A DNA stretch of 64,000 nt, taken from contig NC_060902.1 of the NCBI RefSeq assembly GCF_014805685.1, positions 6,187,286 through 6,251,285 on the forward strand, given 5' to 3'. The position numbers and the translations under genes are program-made. Position 1 is the first letter of the stretch. The number at the start of each line of letters is the position of its first letter. The stretch is from Silurus meridionalis. Lineage: Eukaryota; Chordata; Actinopteri; Siluriformes; Siluridae. This document shows, piece after piece, positions 1 through 11,172 of the stretch. Below the pieces are notes generated by a model. It was given only the letters and a program-made list of their open reading frames with translations, did not search any database and was not told where the DNA came from.

Positions 1-33
1 AAGTGAGTACTCTACTATCTATCTGTCTATCTG

Positions 34-110
<77 letters not shown>
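1..110. repeat. (ATCT)n tetranucleotide microsatellite
   Basis: From about position 14 the sequence is tandem CTAT/ATCT with a few CTGT variants at the left end and a perfect run up to 110. It may continue to the left of the window. Confidence 0.95.
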
Positions 111-1834
111 TGAGTGATCATTTAAGAACTACCTTTTTATCATTAAAGAGCAATAGTAATTATACAAGAGAAAATAAGACAGGTCTCTTAAAATTAACAA
201 GTAATTTGTTACCTTCACATTTCTATTGCTGAAATTGCAATCTGTGAAAACTAATCCTATTTAGTGAATTTAATTGCCATATTACATTAAAATGCAAAAA
301 AAAAAGATATAAACAAAAAAATCAAAATATTAAAATCAGTTTCAAATTACTTTAAAAAAGAGTAAATGCACTGTATGGTGTTTTCTTTATGTTTTAGGTC
401 CCAAATTTTGGAAACGTTCTGTTGTGTTCTTCTCCTCGGCCCTCGCTGTTTTCTCTCTGTTCCTTAATTTTTCATTTTGCAGCGTCTCATTTATAAACAT
501 GGTGTACGCACAAAACGAGGCCGAAAATGTGCGTATGCCACTTTCCACACAAATGTGTTGTGATTTATAAAAAATAAATTGACGGGAGGAAGTGCGCACC
601 TGTAAGTAAACGCTGAGCCGTGAATACTCACAACATGAACAGCTCACAACCTTCGCATGGAAAATGCCATACACACGTTTCCAGCCATGTTTTGTGAGTA
701 CGCCACATTTATAATTGAAACCCCAGAGCAGTCCAGAGTTTAGTGGGTGGTGCGTCAGTTATAATGGTCTATGGGGAAACACAGCGCTCCGTGTGTAGTT
801 AAATGGATTAAATGGATTTTCTGTATTCAAGTTACTCGAGGTATCATTTCAGCCATAGTGTGTATATATTTATCATTGGCGGACCATGCATTTGGTACCT
901 GGACCTTCAGTGAGGACTCACCTGACTTAATTCACCTCTTAATACAACCACTATTACGTTGCAATTATAGAAATACTGTAAAAAAATGCAATATCACAAT
1001 GAGTGGCATTACAGAGAGAGAGGCATTTCACATATGAAGGGTGAATACCATTTTCCTAAAGCAAGAAACCCAGTTAAAACTCCAAACCTCTACACTACAA
1101 ACTACTACAACCACAACTGTGCACCTACATCATCTGAAGCAGTTCAGAATCACTATTTGTCTAATAACATAACAAAAACATAAAAATCTAAATAAAATAC
1201 AACCTACTCACCAGAGAGGTAGACTCATTATTTGCACCACTCCTCAGAGGTTGTAGGCCAGTGGTACCACTCGTATTCACTGGTCTAGAAGTAAACAAAC
1301 CCTTTCTCGGTCTGAGACAAGCTAGCTAGCTTCGGGGTTGGCCGACCTCCCCTCACCATGTCTAGCTTTTTTTGAAAATGTATTTTTATGTATATCCGAG
1401 ACCAAACAATTTCTCTTCCTCCGCAGGCATAAAAAAGTCTAACTCAGATGTATTCATGTGTGTAGTGCTACACACGTGTTTTACTAGACAAACTTGGCTG
1501 TAACATTTTCCCTCTGACCAACCAATCAGAGGACGGAAAAATGCTGGGCCAGCTAGCTGGCACTGTAAGGCGAATATGAAATCGGATTGGACAAAAACAT
1601 CCACATACACGTACTTGAAGCAGTGCAGCCAAGAGAAACGCAACAAAATGAAGAGAATAATTTGTTGGAAATAAATTAATACAGTTTCATGGAACAAATA
1701 TTTAAATTTATGTAGTAAATGTAGGTCAGTGCTTCTGATAGTGTTTAAGCCAGCAGAGAAGGTTTTGCTGGCCCTGACCGCCCACCAAATCATCAAATCC
1801 TGCTCCATATTGATCTAAAAAAAAATAAGTCAAA
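111..1834. other. No gene or known element recognised
   Basis: AT-rich sequence with a somewhat more GC-rich stretch around 500-760 and 1330-1560. Short open frames here show no family motif and look like chance. It would lie deep in ASIC intron 1. Confidence 0.5.
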
Positions 1835-1852
1835 TACTATTAAAGATGCCTG
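1835..1852. repeat. Target-site duplication, left copy (SINE)
   Basis: The 18 bp TACTATTAAAGATGCCTG recur at 2078-2095 with one mismatch, bracketing the SINE. Confidence 0.88.
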
Positions 1853-2077
1853 GGTCCCTGGTGGTCTAGTGGTTACGATGCGGCGCTTTTATCGCTGCAG
1901 CCCGGGTTCGATCCCCGGTCAGGGAACCAACCCCAGCCACTCTTAGTGCCGGTCCCAAACCCGGATAAATGGGGTGGGTTGCGTTAGGAAGGGCGTCCAG
2001 TGTAAAAACATGTGCCAAATCAAACACGCAGATTATCTGCTGTGGCGCCCCCTAATTGGAGAAGCGGAAAGAAAGTT
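1853..2077 (+). mobile_element. tRNA-Glu-derived SINE with RTE-like 3' tail
   Basis: The head (1855-1929) is a clear tRNA-Glu relative: it starts TCCCTGGTGGTCTAGTGGTT (A box), has a GGGTTCGAT B box, and ends in the acceptor complement and CCA. It is followed by the fish SINE body (GCCGGTCCCAAACCCGGATA; then GGAAGGGCGTCC). The 3' end (about 2030-2072) reads CTGCTGTGGCGCCCCCTAAT and resembles the 3' end of the RTE-type LINE at 61052-61860. It is flanked by an 18-bp target duplication with one mismatch (1835-1852 and 2078-2095). This is a mobile copy, not a working tRNA gene. Confidence 0.9.
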
Positions 2078-2095
2078 TACTAATAAAGATGCCTG
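2078..2095. repeat. Target-site duplication, right copy (SINE)
   Basis: TACTAATAAAGATGCCTG matches 1835-1852 at 17 of 18 positions and directly follows the SINE tail. Confidence 0.88.
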
Positions 2096-2254
2096 TGTTT
2101 TTGACCTGATACTCTACTACTCTACTCCACTTTAACTGGCGACTCCATGGAACTGTGCTGGATATTTTTCCTGCACAGGGTTTTCTCTGAGCAAGAAAAA
2201 ATGTACAATGCTAAGCTCACCCCAACATAACCAAGCATGCCAGTACTTTCCAGT

Positions 2255-2316
2255 CAATCACTACTACCACTACTAGTCTAGTAGTAGTGTACGATTGCAG
2301 TATTGTGATACATTTC
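2255..2316. repeat. Imperfect inverted repeat, CAATC ... GATTG
   Basis: CAATC at 2255 pairs with GATTG further right, enclosing ACTACTA-type arms that meet around CTAGTCTAGTAG. Pairing is imperfect. It lies directly before the perfect palindrome at 2321. Confidence 0.5.
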
Positions 2317-2320
2317 TATG

Positions 2321-2394
2321 ACCTGCGTTAGTATTTAAGCGTTAGTGTTAATAACACAGGTTATTAACACTAACGCTTAAATACTAACGCAGGT
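2321..2394. repeat. Perfect palindrome, two 35-bp arms with 4-nt spacer
   Basis: The left arm 2321-2355 (starts ACCTGCGTTAGTATTTAAGC) is the exact reverse complement of 2360-2394; the spacer is ACAG at 2356-2359. All 35 pairs match. No element family is recognised. The structure could extrude as a cruciform. Confidence 0.95.
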
Positions 2395-2422
2395 GTATTG
2401 TTGACTTTTAAGTCAACAATAC
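2395..2422. repeat. Second perfect palindrome, 13-bp arms
   Basis: GTATTGTTGACTT pairs exactly with AAGTCAACAATAC around a central TT. It abuts the 35-bp-arm palindrome with no spacer. Confidence 0.92.
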
Positions 2423-3799
2423 AATAAACAGCCACCAATATCACTGTGTGACAACAGAAGAATCTTGAACATTAAAAGAAAACATTGTTTACTCCAGGAG
2501 TGCACATTCTATTCCAATCCTATCTGCACAAAGCCCTCCCCCCTAGATTTATACCATAATCACATTCTACTTGGCCGTTTATGACAGAGTTGTAAAATGT
2601 AAAATGCTGCCATGCCAAATAGCATCAGCTGCTGATTTGATGATGATGCAAGAATGATTCAAAACGGAGCAACCAAGTGACGCAACAGAAAAGCATATCG
2701 TCGTGATACCGGAATCCGGACACTTTTAAGGCGAGAGTCCAAGAGAACAAAACCGGGCCTGCTGTCTGAGTGGGAGGATAGTATGGTATACTATTAATCA
2801 GAAGGCTACTAGCCGATTGTGGGTGTCTGCAAGCTAAAAAATGTGGAAGAATGCATATAGCATTTCTTTCCAGTGTTTTCAGATACGCAGTTTAAAAAGA
2901 TGCACAGGTTAGTGTTACATGTCTCAGGACATATGTTCTAGTCTTCACCCTTCTCGGTTGGTAGATGGCATGTCAACATCGGAAAAGCAGGCTATTCAAT
3001 CGGAATTGGTAAAAAACTAAATGGGGAAAAATTAGGAACAAAATAGGATGAAGAGTCACATCACAACTAATTTCCAAGCACTGCTGTCGTTTTGTTGATT
3101 GCCATTTAAGAAAGAGCTAGATATAAAGTCAAATCCTGACACGGCAAATAATTTAGCAATCTGTTAATGCACAAAGCTTACAGCTTGTTTTAGGCACCTG
3201 GATCGATAAGCTATAAACTTCCAATGCTCAGGCCCAACAGCAACCTATAAGTTTTATTTCAGTTTGTGTTATTATGTTGTTGTTTTTTTCCACAGCTGAT
3301 TGTTTTTCCCCTTCACAAGAATAGTGTGGCTTTCAGCACTAGCCATTTTCTACTGAATTCAATTTTGTCTACATTTGTGTGCAGTGAAAAAAAAAGATGC
3401 CTTGATTGCACTGCTTTCAACAATTATGTTTCATTATGGTTCATGTTCTTGGTAATAATAAGAGCAAAAAATATTGAGCAGTTGAGAATGAATGGCTGTA
3501 TCAATTTTCAGAATTAGCTCTGTATTATTAGCTTGTATTTTATTCCAGCTATAAAGCTATAAAACTATAAAGTGTGAGCAAAACTGTATGTAGTTTTAAT
3601 TAGTACCATTTTATATACACTTCTTTATAACTATGATTAAGATGATCAGGATTTACACTTAGTGTAGCACTTTAAAGAGGTAGGCAAGCTGCATTTGTAA
3701 AGCAAATAAAAATAAAAAAATAAAAGAATCGTAAACTAAGAGACAATATGCAATATATGAACATTTTTTAGTTGTTGTTGCATTAGTTATTTAAACATC
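2423..3799. other. No gene or known element recognised
   Basis: AT-rich single-copy-looking sequence. Open frames are short and without family motifs. Confidence 0.45.
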
Positions 3800-4248
3800 C
3801 CACTACATATTTAGTCACCATTTAGTCCTCCACTCTTCTGGAAGGATGTTCCACTGGATTTTGGAGTGTGCTTGTGGAGATTTGCTCTCATTCAACCACA
3901 AGGGTGTTAGTAAAGTCAGATACTGATGTAGCTTGAGGAGGCCTGGCATGAAGCCAGCGTTCCCATTCATCCCAAAGGTGTTGAGTAGAATTGAGCTCAG
4001 AGCTTTACAGCAGGTGATTCCACTCCAAACCATCTAAACCATATCGACATGAAGCTGGCTTTGTGCACAGTTGCATTTTCATGCTGAAACAGGTTTGGGT
4101 CTCCTAAAGGTCAAGTGAAGGAGAAATGCCACCACATCTGAAGACATCCTTTACAGTTGTGTGCCTCCAACACTGTGGTAACTGTTTGGGGAAGAACTAC
4201 ATATGGCAGAATAGCCATGTGTCCCAATACATCTGTCCCTGTAGTGTA
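3800..4248 (-). mobile_element. Tc1/mariner-derived MITE (ACAAAAGTATT family), copy 1
   Basis: Reverse-orientation copy of a family repeated seven times here. Landmarks on the plus strand are TCCACTCTTCTGGAAGGATG, then CCACAAGGGTGTTAGTAAAG, and the terminal part GTCCCAATACATCTGTCCCT. In the sense strand the family carries a remnant of the transposase motif PDLNP-EHLWDEL, which shows a Tc1 origin. The left (3') terminus is missing or decayed. Confidence 0.8.
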
Positions 4249-4325
4249 TCTAGCCATGAACTTATTCAATTCTAAATAAGAAAATGTAATTTTAAAATAT
4301 GCACAGCATGCTGAGAATTCCAGTC

Positions 4326-4636
4326 AATAACACGGCATGCTGTTAAAGGAATCCAAACAATGGTGTGTTGGACTTATGCTGTCTAAATTACTGCTAAAGC
4401 TCTAAAGTCAACTTTGTCCGATTTGAATTTCTGAATGAATGAAAGACGTAATTTTCACCTCTTTCAAGTTGCACTGAATGACGCAAAACATTCTCCAGTG
4501 AGCACTTGCATAATAAAAGAAGCAAACTGCTGTTTGCTCTCTTTTCTATGTAGGAGATTTTTCATATTATAGTAGGAAAAGTCCTCCTTTCACATGTCAA
4601 AATACTTACTGACCTTTATTAAGTTGGTGACATGGT
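4326..4636 (+). repeat. Unassigned interspersed repeat, unit A of an inverted pair
   Basis: Aligned by eye with the reverse complement of 8023-8397. Shared strings include GTGTGTTGGACTTA near 4362, CTAAATTACTG-CTAAAG near 4383, and CTTACTGACCTTTA near 4607. It has no coding motif and I cannot name the family. It starts about 80 bp beyond the MITE ending at 4248. Confidence 0.65.
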
Positions 4637-4836
4637 AGACGAGGGACATTACATTTTCCAGTTAGTGTAACTTAGTCCCACGCAAAAACTAAGTGCACAC
4701 ATATATGTAAATCTTAATAGTTTTTTGCTGCTTTCGACAGTTGATTTTAGAACATTAAGACATGAGATAGATGGATATCACATTACAATATCAAGGCATA
4801 TTTCACATTGACATCTTCAAAAAGCAAAACAATTTA

Positions 4837-5642
4837 CCGTAATTTCCGGACTATAAAGCGCACCCATATATAAGCCACACCCACTGAATTTGACAAAGAT
4901 TTTTATTTTAAACATAAATAAACCGCACCTGTCTATAAGCCGCAGGTGTCTACATTGAAACTAATGAACTTTACACAGGTTTAACAAAAGACAGTGTCTG
5001 TTACACGGTGTAACGGGTGAAATTTGTTGCGCTTCCTTTAGGAGCAGAGCGGTATTTTGGGAATAGCCTGCTGCCGCATTTTTCCGCTATTACTGCATGT
5101 GTGTAAGACTGAGGAATATGTCCTTATTATTTTCTAATGCTGATTTCTAAGTTTCTTTGACTAACCCGTAACGCTGTTGCCAAGAAAAAAAAAAAAGCAC
5201 GAGTTTTGGAAACCTGTCTGTGCTTATATGATTTCTGTTGCAACTGGAGTTAGCGAGCTCTCCCTTCACCCAGACTCAACGCGCTACAACGGCTTGTATC
5301 TAAACAGTAGCCTACCCAGAAAGTAATTGTTCACTGTCTTCCTCCTTCCTTTCACAACTATTTATCTCGGGAGTTTATCTTTTGGCATCGTTGTGCGTTT
5401 AAAAAAAAACATTTTTTCTCCCGAAGCCATGCAGCTCAGAACACAGGTGAGGTGGGTTTTTTCGTTTCCATTCGGAAATTTCATTGGTCTAATGTTATAG
5501 GGCTCAGTTTTTTGGCTTAAAGTTTGTGAAACTGGGAAAAACCCAGGAAAAATCCACAAATAAGCCGCTTCGTTGTTTAAGCCGCGGAGTTCAAAACGTG
5601 GGAAAAAAGTAGTAGTGGCTTATAGTCTGATATAAAATACGG
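4837..5642 (+). mobile_element. TA-target MITE (CCGTAATTTCCGGACTATAA family), copy 1
   Basis: 806-bp non-autonomous DNA transposon. The left end CCGTAATTTCCGGACTATAA is inverted at the right as TTATAGTCTGATATAAAATACGG (decayed). TA flanks both ends (4835-4836 and 5643-5644), the target duplication of the Tc1/mariner superfamily. A second copy of 779 bp is at 42449-43227 and matches along its length. No transposase is encoded. Confidence 0.82.
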
Positions 5643-7297
5643 TAGTGTTGTCAAGAATATGGACAGTTTCTATGCTTTCCACAAGGCACTGCATCTCAAT
5701 GAACTACGTCACGTGCTTGTTTGCACACCTGTATCTATTTCATGATAACTAGATCAAGCCCTCTATATCTTGCATTTGTTGTCAATCCATGTAATAATCT
5801 TGGTTCCTTCGTTTGATCATTTCGTGACTGGTTTCATTTGGTACGTTTTGTATGTTTTCCAGAATTCTTTTTCCACACATGCATACGCTCCCCGCTTTTT
5901 ACATTTTTACAAGTGCTATCAGTGACCATTGCCTTCATAGAACTGGAATCCTCCTTAAAAGTCTGTCGGAACATAATATTTAAAACATAATATTTCCATG
6001 ATCGAATGCTGCGAAAAACATGTACGGACTACACGTCACAACACATGCCGTTCACGACCTGCGTGTAATACAAAAAGCATCGTGTTACATCCATTGTCCT
6101 TACTTCATGCCCTTTCTAACACTGGTGATGCTTGTGGTTTGGAGAGATGAGATGCTGCTGTCAATCAATCAGAGACCTGACACGTCCACATAGCCCTGCT
6201 CAGGCAGAGAATGGAAAATCTACCACTAATAATAATTAGAGCATCACAAACATTTAAAACCATGTTGCCAGGAGCAATCAAATACAAAAAAAAATTATAT
6301 ATGCAAAGATGTTGTGCATTGTGCAATTTTCTCCCTGCCCTTGTTCAGTCCTTAGGGAACATGTAGCTCAAACCAGACATAAGCATTACCATGTGATGAA
6401 AAAAAAAGAAGCTCCAGGCCTCCGTACTGATGCCACATCAGCTGTTCCACAAAATCACTGCACCTTGCCTTGATTAAGCAAAGTGAGTTAATTAAATTGG
6501 ACCCGTGGCTTGCTGATGTCTTAAGGGGCTGAAGCTGCCAGGAGAGCACTTAAGACGCCACGCTCCATCTTTTTACCCAGACTCTATGTCTGAGGGGTTC
6601 GGTGCGAGCTGATGCCACCGCTAACACAGTGTGGTTGTGTGTGTGTGGTGTGCTGAGTTTTAATATTGGCCCACCACAGCTCCCTAAAGTAATCAGTGTG
6701 GGCTGAGGCAGGAGGGGGACAGAGAGACACAATTGGATTATGGGCCATGAGCACTTTAATTTCCAGATGATGGCGTAACGAATGGCAGAGCATCTGCATC
6801 ATCTCTTCGAGCGCTGCACCTCGGCAAGACGGTCGCAGTAAATAAGCAGCCTTTTTAAACAGCGTTTCCGGATTTACAGGAAAACTTCATGCGGGCTTCA
6901 TTATAGCTCAATCCCCGATAGATGTAGTGTTATTAAATCTTTTCACAGGCGCACGGCATGAGAATTGAGTTCGCTCAGCCGTGGTGGTGGGCCGAAGGAA
7001 TTTCTACCCGGGAAAGTTTTTTAAGCTGTTTCGTAATGACACTAGCAGACTTCCCTCTATGCAGCGGCGTCTCCTCAGTGCACACGACAATACACGCATG
7101 TGGACGCTTTACATTTCATTTCTTTAATCTGCTTACTATAAGTCGAACAGCCCTAGGCATTAGGAAGAAAGTTTTCACATTATTATATACTGAATATATA
7201 CTAAATCAGAATGTCTGCCTGCTGTTTTTATTCATTTGTTTATTTTAGCAATCATGCTTCTCGCATATTTTATTCTCACAAACTTGTGCTAGTTGCT
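5643..7297. other. No gene or known element recognised
   Basis: Mixed composition. The part from about 6340 to 7090 is less AT-rich than its surroundings and free of recognisable repeats, so it could hold conserved non-coding sequence; nothing specific is visible. Confidence 0.4.
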
Positions 7298-7800
7298 ATA
7301 CAATATATGAAAAAAAGTTTGTGGACATCTGACCATATTTGTATGTACGATGTAAACATTCCGTTCTACACTGAATCCCCATTTACTGATCATTTCCACT
7401 CTTCTGGGAAGATGTTCCATTAGTTATTGGAATGTGCTTCTGAAGATTCAGTTATAAGGGTGTTAGTAAAGTCAAGTACTGATGTAGGGTGAGGAGGCTT
7501 TGATTGCCGTCAGTGTTCCAATTCATCCAATAGGTGTTCAGTAGGGTTAAAGTCAGAGTTCTACACCAGGACGGTCAAGATCTTCCACTCCAAACCATGT
7601 AAAGCATATCTTTATGGATCTTGAGTTGTGCACAGGAACATTCTCATGCTGGAACAGGTTTGTTTATGTAAAGGGAAAATGTGATGCTATTGCATCCATA
7701 AACATCCCATACAATTGTGTGCCTCCAACTTTGTGGTAACAGTTTGAGGAAGAACCGCATATGGTTGGAAAAGTCCCAATAGTTTTGTCTTTATAGTGTA
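7298..7800 (-). mobile_element. Tc1/mariner-derived MITE (ACAAAAGTATT family), copy 2
   Basis: Near full-length reverse copy. It starts with AAAAAAGTTTGTGGACATCT (3' terminal repeat reversed), passes CACTCTTCTGGGAAGATGTT, and ends AATAGTTTTGTCTTTATAGTGTA. The same landmarks in the same order occur in copies 1, 3, 5 and 6. Confidence 0.85.
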
Positions 7801-8022
7801 TCTTAGGCCAAAGAAGTGTTAAATTATTATTTTTTTTTAATCACGACACAGCTTTTAATAGAAGTTACCAGAAAATCACAAATGTATAATAATAATGCGC
7901 TTATTCTGATATATTAGTGTTTCTATAGCAACAATGACTTACATGTCTGACTTGCTACATGATTTGAAGATAATTACAAAAGGTTTAAAATAAGGTGTTG
8001 ATATTTGAAAGAGAAATGTATC

Positions 8023-8397
8023 TGTTGTCATTAACTTTTTAAAGGTCAGTAAGAGTTCTGACACGTCAAGAGAGGATTTTACTTTCTATAACAAGAAAAA
8101 TAACTGTTTGTATTTAATAGAAGAAGAGAGGAAACAGAGGCCATTATAGACGTGATCGCTGAAAGTAAATTGTTTTACCTATGTTTCGTGCAATTCACTG
8201 CAAGTGAGTTAAAAAAGTATAGTGTGTTGTTCACTGATTATGTCTGTTTATAAATTAAAAGAAATATAAGTGGAATAATACACTTTAGAGGTACGCTGTT
8301 ATTGGAAAATTATCTACTTTAGGCTTTAATCAGTAATTCGGCACACGTAAGTCCAACACATCGTTGATTGCTTTCCTATAACAGCATTCCATGTCAC
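8023..8397 (-). repeat. Unassigned interspersed repeat, unit B of an inverted pair
   Basis: Reverse-complement relative of 4326-4636, 3.4 kb away. Plus-strand landmarks are TTTAAAGGTCAGTAAGAG (8038) and TAAGTCCAACACATCG (8348). Identity looks moderate with gaps, as for an old repeat family. Confidence 0.65.
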
Positions 8398-8439
8398 ATT
8401 GCATTATTTAAATATATATTAATATGTTAATTGCTGGAT

Positions 8440-8967
8440 ACAGATATTTATACAAAAGTATTGGAGACACCTAAATTTTCTAGCCATATCTGTTTTTTTC
8501 CCAAACTGTTATCACATTGTTGGATGCACATAATTGTATAGTGTGTCTTTGGATGCAGTAGCATTACATTTTCCATTCACTTGAACTAGTAGACCCAAAC
8601 CTGATCCAGCATGACAATACCCCTGTCCACAAAACAAGATCCATGAAGATATGCTTTGGAGTGAAAGAGCTTGAGTGGCCTGCTATAGAGCTCTGACCTA
8701 AACCCTAACGAACACCTTTGGGATGAATTGGAGTGCTGACTGGATCCCAGGCCTTCTCACCCTACATCAGAACTTGGCTTTATTATGACCCTTGCACCTG
8801 AATCAGTATAAATCTCCAAAAACACACTCTAAATATTAGTAAAATGTTTACCTAGAAAAGTAGAGGTTACTATGACAGCAAGTGGGAACTAAATATGGAA
8901 AGGGATGTTCGAAAAGCACATAGATTCCTATGGTCAGGTATCCACAAACTACTGTTTATATAATGTA
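8440..8967 (+). mobile_element. Tc1/mariner-derived MITE (ACAAAAGTATT family), copy 3
   Basis: Forward copy with both ends: it starts near TACAAAAGTATTGGAGACAC and ends TGGTCAGGTATCCACAAACT and TATAATGTA. The middle holds GAGTGGCCTGCTATAGAGCT followed by CTGACCTAAACCCTAACGAA, which is the decayed Tc1 motif SPDLNP-EHLW. About 528 bp. Confidence 0.88.
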
Positions 8968-9236
8968 CATAGATACTAGATCTAGATCTCTAGATACTAA
9001 AGATTTTCTTTTTTTCACAACAGAAAAAAGCCCACAGCTATGTTTATTCACCTAAGCTCATTTACACAAAATCACTAACAAGACATCTTAGTGCAATAAT
9101 AATTATATATAGAAAATTATATATAGAAGACTACTAAGAAAAAAAAATTTAGATTACAAACTTTTCCATTTGTTACTTGGTTAGTATGATATCAATGATT
9201 ATAAATATTTTTTTCTTATCAAATTCAAAACTATAC

Positions 9237-9551
9237 TGTCAGGATTTTGCCAGGGCAAATTAATTACCCATTAGCCCCTTGCACATCACATGACTGTCAC
9301 AAGGCACAAGTCACATTCACCGGCTTCCTGTGCATAACGAAAACCTTTATATAAGTTTAAGCTTTTGTTGTTTGTGTCTATTATTTTTGTCATAGTTATG
9401 TTCTTGTGTATTCCTCAGCCTTGTTTTTGGCTTTCATGCATTTTGGCATGGCATCCATTTTTTTTAGGTTGTGATTTTCACAGTTTTGTTTGTTTTGCAC
9501 TTTTATAATTCAATCCTGCATTGCATCTGACATCTCCAAAATTGCATTACA
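9237..9551 (+). mobile_element. Candidate solo LTR
   Basis: The segment begins TGTCAGGATT and ends ATTACA (TG...CA), has TTTATATAAG as a TATA-like box at about 9346, and is flanked by TATAC (9232-9236) and CATAC (9552-9556), which agree at four of five bases as an LTR target duplication would. The family was not recognised, and the flanking match is short enough to arise by chance. Confidence 0.4.
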
Positions 9552-9904
9552 CATACAGTATATGTGCACTTTCTATGTATGGAAATAATGGAATAATCCA
9601 TAAGATTGTTGCTGAGTAGATATTATTTGGATGGTGTCTTAATTACAGCCCAACAATGTCACTGACATGGTAATGTGAGTGGCCCGGTACACACTTCACC
9701 TCTATACTGCTGAGCTGAGGATTTATTAAATAAAACTATCCAGACAACAGAGGTGCTGTGGTCAGAAACTGACATGGACGATGAACTATAGGTCAATTTT
9801 CAGATTGTGCATGGGAAAAGATGAACTAATTACCTAACTATGTTATGTTTAATTACACCAAAACATTTCTGACTGACACACAGAATCCATCGCCTTAGTG
9901 AGAA

Positions 9905-10500
9905 TCATAAATTCGTTCACCCAATTATAAGGGTGGCGTGGCGTCCTTAGCTCATTTGAAGTGGTGGCCCTTCACTGTCTTCAAGCCCGGCGATGCTTAT
10001 AAAAGGCGGCCGGGAGGACAGTGAGGGGGAGAACCTTGGGTTCACGACTAATAGCAGCTCTCTTCCCTATTTCTCTCACTACAGGCAAAAGACGGCAAAT
10101 GCGGAAGAGGAACTCCCACCAGGCCCTCGCAACGCCTCATAAGTGAGGAAGACTCATCGGCCCTGCGGCAGGAAGACCCTGACCTCTACGAGCCAATGGT
10201 GTCGCTGGCAGAGTCAGCCCGCCTGTCAGGACCTAAGGCATCGGAGCGCGGCGAGAAGAGGCTACAGTGGTGGAGAATGCGGGCATAAGCACAGACTGGT
10301 GGTTTCCCACACGATGGACACGTTCGCCTTAAAGCATGGACTCTGGGCCAAAATGCCATGGAAGGTGAGTTTAGAACTGAGGCGGGGGTGATGTGATGAC
10401 AGGCTTCCGCCTTATGTACCGAAAGGGGCAAGCGCTCCGAACTCAACCGTCAGCAGGGTGCGAAAGGACGGTGCTGAGGCGGCGCAGAACCACATAAATA
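9905..10500 (+). other. GC-rich block with TATA and AATAAA signals; possible LTR or promoter
   Basis: A sharp GC-rich island in AT-rich sequence. It carries GCTTATAAAAGGCGGCCGG near 9995 (good TATA context), a pyrimidine-rich CTTCCCTATTTCTCTCACTACAG run at 10062-10084, which looks like a splice acceptor, a GGTGAGT string near 10366, and CATAAATAAAC at 10493. This resembles the R/U5 part of a retroelement, but no TG...CA ends or target duplication were found. Open frames on both strands carry no motif I know. Confidence 0.35.
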
Positions 10501-10984
10501 AACTAAATTGTTATTCATATTGTTTCTCACATTTATTAGAAGCAGTTGTATCCAATTTATGTTTGGTTTATTTAGCTAAACAATTCCAAGTACCAGACAA
10601 AGGAATTAAACCATTCTTTTATTTATTTATTTATTTTTGTAAAAGTTTGGTGCTTGGTATGTGTTTGAATGCAGTTCGTTTTGCTGTGGTGAGAGGTAAT
10701 ACTGTAAGTAGCTAGCTAGGCACAAATGTTATTTTACTAGCAATGGGCCTTAACAAGATACAAACCTCCTTATGCTAATTTACTTATAATTATTATGATT
10801 TTAGTTATTATTTTCTTTATGTATTAATAATATACATACTATACATATTTTGGTATTACCTTTCTTTTTTTTCTTTTCGTGAAAAAAGTTTGCATTTACG
10901 CACAACTTTACTTAGAAAATGTATAAATAAAGTGAACGAATGCAGTGGCTCATCACTGACACATCTGCCAGTGACTTGGCAAGT

Positions 10985-11172
10985 GCGCTATCGGCTCAAC
11001 GGTTAAGGCTCTGGATTACTAATCAGCTGCCTCTGTTGGGTCACTGAGCAAGGCCCATAAACCTCTCTGTTCGAAAGGGGCTGTACCATTGTAACTCTGT
11101 ACTCTGACTACAACTTCCTAACTGGGATATGCAAACAAAAACATTTTGCTGTGCTTAATGTATATGTGACTA
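10985..11172 (+). mobile_element. tRNA-derived SINE (fish type), internally deleted
   Basis: An A-box-like CGGCTCAACGGTTAAGGCTC is followed after a deletion, which removed the B box, by the familiar fish SINE body: TGAGCAAGGCCCATAAACCT, CTCTGACTACAACTTCCTAA and ATTTTGCTGTGCTTAATGTATATGTGAC. The tail near the 3' end is intact. Confidence 0.65.

Noticed and set aside
1386..1808. A 140-codon minus-strand open frame
   Set aside because: It has no family motif, starts without supporting context and lies in unremarkable sequence, so chance is more likely.
1855..1929. A functional tRNA gene
   Set aside because: It continues into a SINE body with an RTE-like tail and target duplications, and its anticodon is changed.
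10143..10446. Overlapping open frames on both strands in the GC-rich block
   Set aside because: High GC lowers stop frequency; neither frame has a motif, and no supporting signal decides between them.
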